Below are positions 44,569 to 55,371 of a DNA stretch of 64,000 nt, one piece after another; the stretch's first letter is position 1; each line of letters opens with the position of its first letter. This DNA is from Taxillus chinensis (Eukaryota > Streptophyta > Magnoliopsida > Santalales > Loranthaceae): assembly GCA_023512835.1 (NCBI GenBank), contig CM042091.1:38702107-38766106 (forward strand). Reading direction: 5' to 3'. The position numbers and the translations under genes were made by a program. The notes below the pieces were generated by a model. It worked only from the letters and a program-made list of their open reading frames with translations. It was not told where the DNA came from and did not search any database.

Positions 44569-46106
44569 GGACCACGTCTTCCTTACACTGGCCAACATTT
44601 TGGACGTTCCTTTTGTTGTTACCTATGGACCGGCCCATGACACACGGGTTCCTACCCCTGCTGAGGCCAGGCCCTCTTCTCCTGCTGCAACAATACCCAT
44701 TGTTGACCTCTCTGGTCAAAGCGGTTATGATGCCCCGGATGCCTCTGATGCTCCGGCTGGCCCCTCTACTGTCGTCGTTGAAGCACCCCTCTCTCCATTG
44801 CCGATTGCTCGCCCAACGCACTCCCGCACCTATTCATGTGGGGGAGTCCTCCAAAGCCCCGGAGTTTGCGCTTGGACGTGCCTCTTTTGGTATGATTCAC
44901 TCCGATGCTATGATCTCTGCACAACTGGACTGCCACGCCCAAGCCCAGAGCGCTCAAATTGCCGCCATCGCTGTCAAGGTTGATGCTCTCGGCGCCCAAC
45001 TCCTCTCCGCCCTAACTGACTCCTCCACTTCCATTGAGTAGAAGATGGATCTCGTTGCCTCGTCCATGCATTCTCTGTCTACCTCCTTCATAGACTTGGC
45101 ACATACGATGGCTCGTCCTCTTACCACTCCTCGGTGATATGCCAAAATGGGGGAGAAAGTGTCATTTGATCCTCCAGCATTATCTTTCTCAGCTCGTGCT
45201 AGTAAGCGGCCTGCAACTACACTGTTTCCGGGAGTATCTATCCCCAAACGCAACCACTTCTCTCAGCCTAGCTCCTCCAGTGCAACTCCTCCTTCGTCCT
45301 CTCCATCTTCGGCTGTCACTTTCCTCCCATCATACGTGGATCGTGATCCACATTATGCGGATGGTAGTGTTTTCAACGAAATGACGAAGTATGCCGCATC
45401 CACTGGCGAGGGAAGATGTTTATCTAATTTGTACTCCTTCTTCCCAAAAGATATTCAGACTCTACATTCTGAGAAGGGTCTATTTACCATAGAAGACATA
45501 GACAACTTCTCTCGGGCAGTTAAGATGGAGATAAGGCTGTTTTCATCTCTGTACGAGGACGGACACTTGTTTGATGTCTTGCCATGTTGGTTAAAGGGTA
45601 ATCTTCTAGAAGTAGCCCACATCCAGACCTTCATTGACGAAACTGCTGAGGACAGCAAACCTTGGAAAAATCTCTCAACTGTCCTTATTCCGTATTGGGT
45701 CATGACGCCGCACTTCATGCTGGTTGCTTTTCTGATTCCATCCAAGCAGATGCTCTTGATTGATTCTCATCAGGTTATGGATAACAATGTTAGAAAGAAT
45801 CAATGGGAACCATTGCATCTTCGACTGACCAAAGCAGTAAAGCAATCCGGGCTTTATGAAGAAATGAGCCAGACTCCTTTGGCTCCAACTAAAAAGCTGA
45901 AGGCGGCGATCCGGAGCAAGAAACAAGTGCCACAACAGCCCGATGGAGATAGCTACAGAGCCTTTGTCTGTTTCTTCATCAAATCGTTTATAAAGGTGGA
46001 TAAAGACTGGAACAACATCCGCAACTATACGATGGAGCAGATAATAGAGCTTCGAGAGAAGGCAGCAACAATGATCTTCAAGTATAATAAGCCTTATGTA
46101 CCTTAA
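44569..46106 (+). pseudogene. SIRE accessory gene, C-terminal part with Ulp1-like module
   Basis: Continues the frame cut at 18293 (LDHVFLTLANILDVPFVVTY). A Pro/Ala/Ser-rich linker follows, then a frame shift near 44820. A helical segment (AQAQSAQIAAIAVKVDALGA), stops at 45039 and 45135, and a long open stretch from 45147 to 46103 come next. The last 230 residues resemble a C48/Ulp1 protease: FTIEDIDNF start, TPHFMLVAF with the candidate catalytic His (codon 45711) and LLIDS with the candidate Asp, then QQPDGDSYRAFVCFF where the catalytic Cys-Gly should be. In Athila the same block reads SCGIFVC; here it is SYRAFVC, so the nucleophile is lost. It was probably a peptidase once; Ulp1 assignment rests on a few motifs only. 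Confidence 0.72.
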
Positions 46107-46252
46107 TGTAAAATTCATGTGTCAAAGCTGAATTGTACTTTGTTGCTAATCTAATGAAAATGGAAGTTATCTTTATTCTGTATGTTATCTTTTTGCTTCA
46201 CTTACTAGATCAGATTACAAAGGGTTTTGCCATATCCATAATTGGGAGAGAT
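46107..46252 (+). other. SIRE 3' untranslated region and polypurine tract
   Basis: Short non-coding end of SIRE. ATTGGGAGAGAT at 46241-46252 precedes the LTR start TGTTGG, the usual copia/Sirevirus PPT-LTR junction. Confidence 0.75.
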
Positions 46253-46258
46253 TGTTGG

Positions 46259-49200
46259 TGTAAAGACCCGTATTTGGGTAAGGCTGAGAGATAGTCTTTC
46301 TCTATTACTAACATCTAGACAATATTGTGTACGTCAATGTGAGCATTTTGACTATAATTGGGCCCAATTCTGGGTTTGGGCCCCGAGTGGCCCGATTGTT
46401 GACTTTCCAGGATTTATTTGTTGACCTTGCATTTGAGTGGTAACTGGGTTGGAAAATATCTGGATTGTAATGTTCTCATCATTTTGAGCGTTTTGATTGT
46501 ACTTGGGCTCAATTTGGAGTTCGTGACCTCGGGAGGTCAATTAATATTTTTGGAATTTATTAGTAAAAGAAAATGCAGAAATATAAATAGGAAGAGTAAG
46601 AGCTTCCATGTTACGTTTCATTATTCATGCATTGGATAGCTTAGAGAGAGAGAGAGAGAAGCTTGGACCCTTCGCTTTGGGGCATTTTAAGCTTGTTTGA
46701 TCATCAAAAATCATTCCAGGTAGGTGTTCCATTGATTTTATACCTTTTCTTTTCTTCGTTTCATTTGATTAACAGGTAAGAATTAGATGAAATCACGAAA
46801 ATTCATGATAAATCCTAGGAATTGGGGAAAAATGGAAATTGAGCATGAAACCTAGATGATTTAGGTTGTTTGGTAGCCTAATGTGGCTAGATGATGTTAG
46901 AACCCTTAATAGGGATGAATTGTTGCTTAAAAATGGAGATTTAACGAGTATAATTGGTTTTTGGGATGAAATCGGGAAGAACGCTGATTAGCGATTCATG
47001 ACCGGGGAAGCTGCTCAAGGCTAGCCGAGTAGAGTGTCGAGTAGAGCCTCGAGCATGTTGCTCGAGCTTAGAGTGTCGAGCAGCGTCGAGCGAGCGTCGA
47101 GTAAGGTGTCTCAAGCAGTTAGACAGTGCAATTGCCAGTGTATGTTGCTAGCGAGCCTGGACCCATTTACATTGTAACCATTATGCCTAAGTAAGTTACA
47201 ATGTAAATAACGAAATACCCCCCATTTGGATTTAAAGAAAAATACTAGAAAATTAAATTCCCACTCCTTCAAAATGTGAAAATTGGGATTTAGTGTAAAA
47301 TCTCGGAAAAATCTAGTTTTTCGTAGAAGTGAATTTTTGGAAAATGGGGTTAGACATATCAGAAAAATCCCAAAAATCAAATTATCTTAGTTATGATATG
47401 GAGACTTAATGCTGAGACTTTTTATTTCAAGAAAACAACTCCTATGGGTATCTCCTTCCTTGGTCAAGGAATGATGATCGATTTGTGGAGACTGGCTTCA
47501 GTTATAAAGGGAGTATGGTGAACCATAATGTCATATTGGTGTTGGTATGTTGGTTTGAGAAATTGGGGCTTGGGCTCTATGACTTGTTGGCTTCTCACCG
47601 CAAAGTACAGATGATGCTATGTGGTTGACGGGGCAGGCATATGCGCCGATGGTAGGACTGTGTGGCACTGTGTCCGGGCATATAGCGTTGTGGTAGGGTT
47701 GAGTGCCCTAAGTTGGGATCCTGTTGAGGATCGTGTTGAGCCGTTGAGCTCATGGAGCTAGGGCTGAGTGCCCTGAGCTGGGATCCCGTGGAGGATCATG
47801 GACAAGCTGTCCTGTGCGGGCAGGCTGGGTTCTGACGTTTGTTTGCAGGCTGTGTCTGATGAATAACTTTTTCACGACTCTTCACTGATTTAGTTCCACT
47901 TTTGTCGTTTAAATTGTCCTTCTAAATATTACTTTGATTCCCTTAATGTAACTACTAAGCATAGCAGCATGAAAGGGGTCGAACCCACAAGGATTAGCCA
48001 AGCTTTCCAGTTTTTAATTAAATCACCTATTTACTCTAGTCCTAGAAAATGTTTTAGCTTACTGTTTTGTATTTTTCTCAAATTATAAACTCTTGTCTCT
48101 TAAATTACCAAACAGAATGGTTTTGGATTTAAATTATAGAATTAAGACATCTAGGGTCACAACTTCGCCATCCATGCACTGTTTCTACTGATTTTAGTGC
48201 CCGTAGGTTTGGTCTAAGCTATACATGCTATTTATCAACCAAGGTTTGGCAAATGGTCATTGTCAGACCTTCTAAGCACTTACTACATGAATGATCATCA
48301 TTATAGCAGCTTCACAGCTAATAAGTCACACACATGCAAGGATAATGGTCACACCAAGCATATGCATGTCAAGGAACATGTGTTCTGTCCCTGACTAGGA
48401 CTAAGGAATTCAAAAGTGCACGATCCAGTTATAAAATAATGATAAGATCCTTAAAAATGCACGTTTCACATAGACAAACCCAAAATTCACCCATCATCAG
48501 TATTAAACATAAGGGGGCTACATTGCTCCCCTAGAAAATATGAACTACTCACTCATATTGGAGATTACACCAAAATCCATAAAATACAATCTTCAGACCT
48601 TGGTACAGGAGAGAAAGTGTGTTCTCGGGTGGCTTCCTTCCTTAAGGTGCGAGATAACTCCCAAATCCTAGCTCTGATCTTCAATTCTAGCAGCAATCCA
48701 CACCTCTAGGTCTGCTAGGGTTTCCAGCCGTTAGCCCTTTTTCTTAGATGTTGAGTTCTCTTCTTTGTGGATGTGTTCTTCCCTTTATGTAGGGCTGCAA
48801 GTCCAGCTATAGATGTTCCCTAGCCCCACGGTGACAGCCCATTAGCAAAACTACGTAGTTTTGCTTAATGACCCAAAATCCATCTTGAAGTTACAATAAT
48901 GCTCAAACCAAGCACATTTACACCAAGGTTCTTTAGAGAATAGTCTTTAAAATAATAAACCAAAGTGAATTATGCAAAAATACAGGTGCTCGTCATATCC
49001 TCATATGACGTACAGCTCCAAATGAGGTGAAATTGCTCCCCAAGCTTCCTGGCGTCGTGTAGAAGGCAGGACTATAATTATCTCCTTGCACGTGACAATG
49101 GTCCATGTGACATGCACTCATGTTTTGCCTCATCAGGCTGCCCTCTTTTGCCACAAGTTCCTTCTTTGGTAAATGAAGTGATTTGGCTGATGTCCATGAG

Positions 49201-49873
49201 ATGAAATTGCCTAAAAACCTACCAAAACAGCTTAAAAACACACATATATAGGCCAATCAATGTCTTCCTAAGGTGTTAGAGCAAATATCTAAGAAATATG
49301 GATAAATTAAGCTCTAGTTATGCTCTTTAATGTCCTAAATAGACACTAGAATAACGACATAAATGCACGTTATCAGTGTCCTGATGATTATGCACACTAC
49401 ACGATGCACGAGTACACTGAGCATATAGACTTGTATGTTTGCATGATGCGGAGTTTTGGGGTCACCTACTGAGCTTGTCGCTCACCCCTACTTGTTGTTT
49501 ACCTTTTTCAGGTGTGACCTGAGACTAGTAGACTTTCTTCCAAGAGGACGTGCCCACTACTTTGATGTATGATACAGTATTATATTCTATATTGTTGTGT
49601 ATTGTATCCCGGACATGGGTCCATGAACAGTTGTATTTGCATACTGTTTATGATGTGATGTCTGTATGACTGTTTGACTTATTGTATGCATGATGATATA
49701 TGGGAAAGTACAAGATTACCCTTGATGTATGACTGTACAGGGTTGCATAATTGAGACAGCACCCGCGGTGTAGTCTTTATTGGTGCTAGTCACGAACCCC
49801 TTGACCATTCGGGTGCGGGCAAGGGGAAGTCATGTTCCTGGTTTCGGGTTCCCTGGAATTTGGGGGAGTGACA
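46259..49873 (+). mobile_element. Solo gypsy-type LTR in SIRE LTR
   Basis: TGTAAAGACCC to GGGGGAGTGACA, flanked by GTTGG (46254-46258) and ATTGG (49874-49878), one mismatch. There is no internal domain. Net length is about 2.09 kb. It contains a GA tract (46644-46659), a CGAGCAGCGTCGAGCGAGCG-rich stretch (47030-47105) and a duplicated GGATCCTGTTGAGGATCGTG-type segment (47715-47800). The minus strand is equally possible for its transcription; orientation is taken from its ends. Confidence 0.8.
47857..49375 (-). mobile_element. Solo Athila-type LTR with GTGTC target duplication
   Basis: In LTR orientation TGATAACGTGCATTTATG to TTATTCATCA, flanked by GTGTC (47852-47856 and 49376-49380). 1519 bp, but diverged from ATH, so a separate subfamily. 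It carries a perfect 22-bp palindrome at 48844-48865 centred on TACGTA and the conserved Athila LTR segment (about 48510-48545). Confidence 0.92.
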
Positions 49874-50039
49874 ATTGGATCAAACCCAGAATTTGGATGA
49901 TGCGGATAAAACCCTATGTAATTTGATTTGAGACATTGCATGCTTATTCTTAAGTTTTTGCAAAAGGTATAATCTTAATCCGGACGTTCACTCGTGAGAG
50001 CAAAGCTAAGGACAGGATACATAATCCTGATCCGGACAA

Positions 50040-50640
50040 ACATGAGTGTCGTCAATCACTTGGTAAATAACCAAGTCTACACTTCATACGGAATAAGGAT
50101 CATTCATGTGGACTAAAAGCTCAAAGCTACGGACTAAGGAATCTGTGTCTAACACCTTAATGGACTAAGCCACGTATGTGTGGAATAAGAAATCCTAGCC
50201 AACATCTAGTACGGAGTAAGGAATAGTTATCACGGAATAAAAAGCTAAGTCTTCCACTCAAACGAAGTAAGGACAAGAAGACACGGAGTAAGGAATCCAA
50301 GTCTTCCATACATGCGGAGTAAGGAACAATTTTTGCGGAATAAAAACCCAAGTCCATTATTCGCACGGAGTAAGGAAAACAGATGCGGTGTAAGGAATTC
50401 GAACCTTTTACTCATGCGGACTAAGGATGCGCTAATACGGAGTAAGTCATCTGGACTTTTACCTCATGCGGAGTAAGGAAGCACTGATACAGAGTAAGCT
50501 CTCCGGACTTCTCATTCATACGGAGTAAGGAATCCTTGACACGAAATAATGATTCTAGTATCAAACTATTACGGAGTAAGCAACCAATGATACAGAGTAC
50601 GGATCTGAGCTTCATTAACACGGAGTAAGGAACTTTACGA
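50040..50640 (+). repeat. Array of CGGAGTAAGGA motifs in SIRE LTR U3
   Basis: About 20 copies of CGGAGTAAGGA or close variants (CGGACTAAGGA, CGGAATAAAA) spaced 20-35 bp, interleaved with unrelated spacers such as CTTCCACTCAAAC. The same array recurs at about 63015-63555 in the second LTR copy. Confidence 0.85.
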
Positions 50641-51406
50641 TGGATTAAGAAGATGCTGCTTCAACTTATCCCTTCGCATTCAAAGTCATCAGCTCGCTGC
50701 GTCCTAATGTAAGACAAACTCATTGATAACCTAAAACATCTTACACGTGGATCATGCGGATATGTGGACATAAATTTAATTGCACTTGGGAACTCGCAAA
50801 GTAATTCAAAATTTAAAGATCCAAGATCTTAAACTCCACATCTGCAAGCAATCAAGGCAGAGAAGTTACCGAGGAACAATCAATCTGCACGTTGCTCGGA
50901 AGAACAAGTTCCAAGGATGTTTCCAACGGATGGCTATATATATTAGACCTTGTATATTTTCATTGAAGTTGGTTGACATTGTTGCAAGCACTTAAGTGTA
51001 TAAGAAACGTACATGTACAAGTGCTCATAGAGATATTTGGCTAGTGTGTGAGTTATTTGTAAACGAGTATTAGAGAGTATTATAGTAGATCGATAAGCTT
51101 TACAAGCTTTAATCTGCCCTATTTTGTTGTAATTCTCATTTGATAATAAAACAAAATATTTCCACTATCTGGTTATCTTTCGCATTGATCTTATCTCTTT
51201 ACTGGTATTAGGGTTGCGCCAGAGTTAGAAAAGAGTTTCGATAAAAGCTTATTTACCCCCCTCTAGGCTTCCAAGGACAAAGCTTAACACAATGTAATAG
51301 AGTGTAATGAACTAAATACTATATTTCCGATAAAAAAATCATAAACACATAAGAATGTCCAAAACCAAATATAGGGCAACAAAACACAAAATAATACAAA
51401 CTTCCA

Positions 51407-53000
51407 CTAAAACATGATATCCTCACACAACATGATACCTATATAAGCAGTGTGCTCATGAAAGACCTTGGGTGGCAATTCTTTTGTAAGTGGATTCCCT
51501 ATCTTGGAGTTTGTCCCAATATGCTTTATAAATATCTCTCCACTCTGTATTCTTTCTTTCACAACTAGGTACTTAATGTCAATATGCCTTGACCTTGAAC
51601 AATTTCTGTTGTTATTAGAATATATCACTATAGACTTATTGTGACAATATAGTTTGAGTGGTCTTTCTATGCCCTCCAGAATGTGCATCCCAAATCATAT
51701 TCCACAATTGGATGCCTCATGACATGCTACAAATTCTACTTCCATGGTGGAAGAAGTTATTAATGCCTATTTGGCACTACTCCAAGATATATGTAGCCTG
51801 AAGTGGATCTTTTATTGTCTTGACATCTAGCATAATCAGAGTTGGAATACCCAATGATCTCCAAATGATCCGATCTCCTATATGCGAGCATACAATATTT
51901 TGTTTTTTATAAATACTTCATAACTCGTTTGGCTACTTTCTAATGATCCATCACAGGATTACTAAAATATCTGCCCAACATACCAACAATATATGTAATA
52001 TCTAGACGCATATAGACCTGAGCATACATTAAACTCCCTACTGCTGATGTATAAGGAATGTTTTGCATTTGCTTAATTTTAAGAGTAGTTTTAGGGCACT
52101 GATTGAGACTAAGTCTCCCTTAGCTTAGCTATAGGGGTGTCACCTGGTTTATTGTCCTGCATGCCAAACCCTTTAAGAACTTTATTGATATAGCTCTTTT
52201 GTGATAATCTAATAATACCCTAATAGTGATCTCATTGTATTTGGATCCCTAATACAAAATAGGCATCACTAAGATCTTTCATTTCAAAATTATTTGATAA
52301 AAATCTCTTGGTTTCGTGCAACATGCCTATATCATTTGTAGCAAGCAGTATGTCATCAACATATAAAACCAAAAATATAAGTTTACTCCCACTGAATTAT
52401 ATACACAATTATCAATAGTGTTTGTCTCAAAATCTAACAAGATAATCACTTGATGAAACTTGTGATACCACTGACGAGAAGCCTATTTGAGTCTATAGAT
52501 AGATTTTGTCAATTTGCAAATCATATTCTTTGGGTCTTCCAACTCAAAGTTTTTTGGTTGCACCATATAAATCGTTTTATTAATGTCACCATTGAGAAAA
52601 GTTGTTTTAACATCCATCTAATGAAGCCCAAGGTCAAAATGTGCAACAAGAGCCATGATTGTCCTAAAAAAGCCTTTTGTTGAAACTAGAGAGAAAGTCT
52701 CTTTAAAGTCAATTCTTTCCTTTTGAGTAAAGCCTTTTGCTACAAGACGAGCCTTATACCTCTCCACATTACCCTACAAATCTCATTTGGTTTTAAAAAT
52801 TCATATACAACCAATGGGCTTCGCAACTTCTAGAAATGGGACAAGTTCCTAAACTTTATTGTCTTGCATAGACTTATACTCCTCACTCATGGCATCGATC
52901 CACTTTTGAAAATTGGAACCTTGCATGGCTTGATGAAAGTTAATTGGATCATCTTCCATCATTCCTATGGTTTCATCATGTTCCAAGAGAAATATTATAT
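51407..53000 (-). pseudogene. Copia D reverse transcriptase and RNase H (decayed)
   Basis: The RT palm motif YVDDILLATND is at about 52335-52370 on the minus strand. RNase H motifs are SDYARCQDNKRSTSGYIYLG (about 51800) and SSTMEVEFVACHEA (about 51735), and the end has YCHNKS and SRHIDIKYLVVKERI (51407-51688). Many stops and shifts separate the blocks. Standard copia order; not assigned to a lineage. Confidence 0.85.
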
Positions 53001-53299
53001 AATCATCTAGAATAACATTTCTCCTTTCTCTAGTGGATTGCCTTAATGGTACTAGATCTTGAGGTTATTGAGTTTGTTCTTCATGAATGAGGTTTTAGTC
53101 AACATTATCTAGTTGAGGATCTGAATTTGCTACTTGATTAATGATAGACCAATAATCTTGTACATTATCAAAAGCGATAATGAGAATCGAGATTAATTTC
53201 TCCTCAAAGACCATGTTCCTAACCTTATTTTTTTCCCCAAACTCAACATCCTCAAAGAATGTTGTAGTTCCCGTCTCAAAAGTAGACCGAAGTGTGAGA

Positions 53300-54367
53300 T
53301 CATAAAACTTATAGCCCCTAGATCATTCAAAGTAGCCAATAAAGTAACTGCTCACTATTTTGGAGTCCAATTTTTTTCATGTGGCCTATAAGGCCTTGCT
53401 TAAGCTGGGTATCCCCAAATGTGAAAATGCTTTATACTAGACTTTTTACCTGTCCAAAGTTTATAAGGTGTTTTTGTAGTTGCTTTAGTTGGCACTCTAT
53501 TCAGAATATAAGTTGTTGACTTTACTGCTTTCCCCATAGTAAGTCTAGTAAGGTGGAATGATTAATCATGCTCCTTTTCGCATCCTTAAGTGTTCAGTTT
53601 TATTTTTTATCTACACAATTCATGTTAGGCGATCCTGGCATGGTGTACCGTGAGACGATTCCACACTCCTCTAGGAATTATACAAATAGGCCTGGACGTT
53701 GTTCACCTAAACCATCATATCTATTGTAGTGTTCACCACCATGATCAGACCTGACACATTTTATTTTTTTACTTAGTTAATTCTTAACTTCAGCTTTAAA
53801 AGTTTTGAACACATCCAAAGACTGAGATTTCTCTTGAATAAGAAATAAGTACCCATAGCGTGAATAATTGTCTATGAATGATATGAAGTATTGTTGGTTA
53901 TTCCAAGAAGCCACAGGAAATAAGCCATAAATATCCGTGTGTGTCAATTCTAAGACATTTGTAGTTCTGTTAGCACTTAATTTCATTATTTTGGTTTGTT
54001 TTCCCTTGATACAATCAATACAAACATCAAAGTTTGTAAAATCAAGAGAATCTAAAATCTCATTAGACACAAGCCGCTAAACTCTATTTCTAGAGATGTG
54101 ACTTAATCGTTTGGGTTATAATATGGCTATATTTTCTATATTTAATTTGCGTTTAGTTCCCTTTGATCCCACATGCAAGGTTTCATTATAAGAAGCAATT
54201 GTATCAAGCAAATATAAGTTGTCATATGCACACAAAGAACCAGTTCCCATAACATTTGAATTTATAGATAAACTAAATTGATTATTTCCAAATGAATAAT
54301 AATAACTTGATTTGTCCAATAAAGAAAATGAAACCAAATTGTTGGGAATCACATGATTTGGTGAAGC
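53300..54367 (-). pseudogene. Copia D integrase and GAG-pre-integrase (decayed)
   Basis: GAG-pre-integrase segment with LVSFSLLDKSSYYYSFGNNQ and GSLCAYDNLYLLDT (54120-54350). A region with HVD-type spacing and the integrase core start follow (CIDCIKGKQTK zinc-binding end, ELTHTDIYGLFPVASWNNQQ with the first catalytic Asp, YFISFIDNYSRYGYLFLI) at 53777-54070. Downstream the core is broken by stops. Confidence 0.85.
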
Positions 54368-55371
54368 TACCAATAATAGTCTAAGTCTGGAGACTTGAAG
54401 ATCCGAAGGTATCAGGGTCGTAGAGTCGAAGTTCAAAGAAAAGAAAATTGTCACTAAGCAAAATAGCTAACGATCCGAAGACTCGAAGAGTCGAAGTCAT
54501 AGTCAGAAAGTGACAGAAAGTCAACTAACTCGAAGACCCATAGAATGTGAAACTGAAGAGTCCCCAGAGATGCCCTAATGACAATTAAAAGAACATAAAT
54601 TGATAAGTAGACTCGTAGACTCATAGGGTCGAAGAGTTGAAGTCACAAGTAGAATCGTCAACTACAAATCGTATGGAGACTCGCAAACTCGACGACCGAA
54701 GGTCGAAGAGTCTAAGTCTCACAACATAGACTGACAAAAGAAATTATAACTGAAACTCGAAGAGTCGTAGGCAGCTAATCAAAAGGAATTGTCAGCCATA
54801 AATAAGACCAAGACCGGTAGTTGTTTAGGCAAAGTCGTAGTTGAAGAGTCGGTGCCATAGAGTCATAGACTCGAAGAAACAAAGACTCGGTTGCAAGAAC
54901 CTAGTGACGATAGGCTAAGTAGTAGACATTGAGAGTCCGAGACTCATAGAGTCGAAGACTCGCGAGGTGAAGACCCAACACATGTTCGTAAACCAAAGCA
55001 ACAGAAAGGTTAATTAACAACTTAGCCCACTAACGCAAATTGAGTGACTCGAAGAAACAGAGTCAAAGACTTGCAGCTATGACAAAAGGCATTGGCTATG
55101 TATGCTTTGCATAAGAGTCACTCGAAGATTCGCAGTGAGGGTCAAAGACTCGAAGAGACGAAGACTCAAAGTGACCCATTAGACTTAATCCAAACTGTAA
55201 TTTGCCATCCTCAAAGACTCGAAGACAAAAAGTCGAAGAACCGTAGCTAGTAGTAGCTCAATACGCTCATTGAGAAACTACTCTAAGCACCTCAGCAAAG
55301 GTCGCAGACTCGTAGAGTTGAAGATGACATTACAAAGTGAGCCTATCTTCGCCTGAGAACTATTAGGCTCG
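54368..55371 (+). repeat. GACTCGAAG-rich repeat, probable LTR fragment
   Basis: A 1-kb stretch full of GACTCGAAGA, GTCGAAGA and ACTCGTAGA variants at irregular spacing, in the same sense as the U3 of the LTR at 59006. No ORF. Most likely a diverged or truncated LTR of the same copia family. Its right 60 bases (about 55310-55371) instead resemble, inverted, the leader that follows the LTR at 60508. Confidence 0.5.

Larger units (their letters stand above)
11634..51289 (+). mobile_element. SIRE: Sirevirus-like Ty1/copia element hosting the nest
   Basis: The backbone element on the plus strand. Its pieces are the RNase H (11634-11855, 15156-15415), a downstream region with AAGGGGGAG tracts, an accessory gene (17115-18293, 44569-46106), a polypurine tract (46241-46252) and a 3' LTR (46253-46258 plus 49879-51289). 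Pieces rejoin in register when the insertions flanked by CTTAC, AGCCT and GTTGG/ATTGG duplications are removed. RNase H after RT, an extra gene after pol and repeated polypurine tracts are known Sirevirus traits. The 5' part of pol, gag and 5' LTR are not in the window. Confidence 0.8.
46253..51289 (+). repeat. SIRE 3' LTR, split by a solo LTR
   Basis: TGTTGG at 46253-46258 continues at 49879 (ATCAAACCC) after the inserted solo LTR. The join reproduces the start of the second copy at 62803 (TGTTGGATCAAACCC). It ends near 51289 (AGCTTAACA). Net length is about 1.42 kb. It has an array of CGGAGTAAGGA motifs and a TATATATATT box near 50936. Confidence 0.85.
51290..54367 (-). mobile_element. Copia relic D (minus strand, pol only)
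   Basis: Pol remnant in the order GAG-pre-integrase, integrase, RT, RNase H on the minus strand. No LTRs are seen. The left side meets the SIRE LTR end at 51289; the right side is cut near 54367 by a GACTCGAAG-rich sequence. SIRE therefore probably inserted beside or into its 3' end. 51290-51406 holds only its 3' non-coding tail. Confidence 0.8.

Noticed and set aside
44393..44983. 196-residue frame crossing 44563 as one gene
   Set aside because: Its first part is G4 LTR and its second part the SIRE accessory gene; the join is an insertion boundary with an AGCCT duplication.
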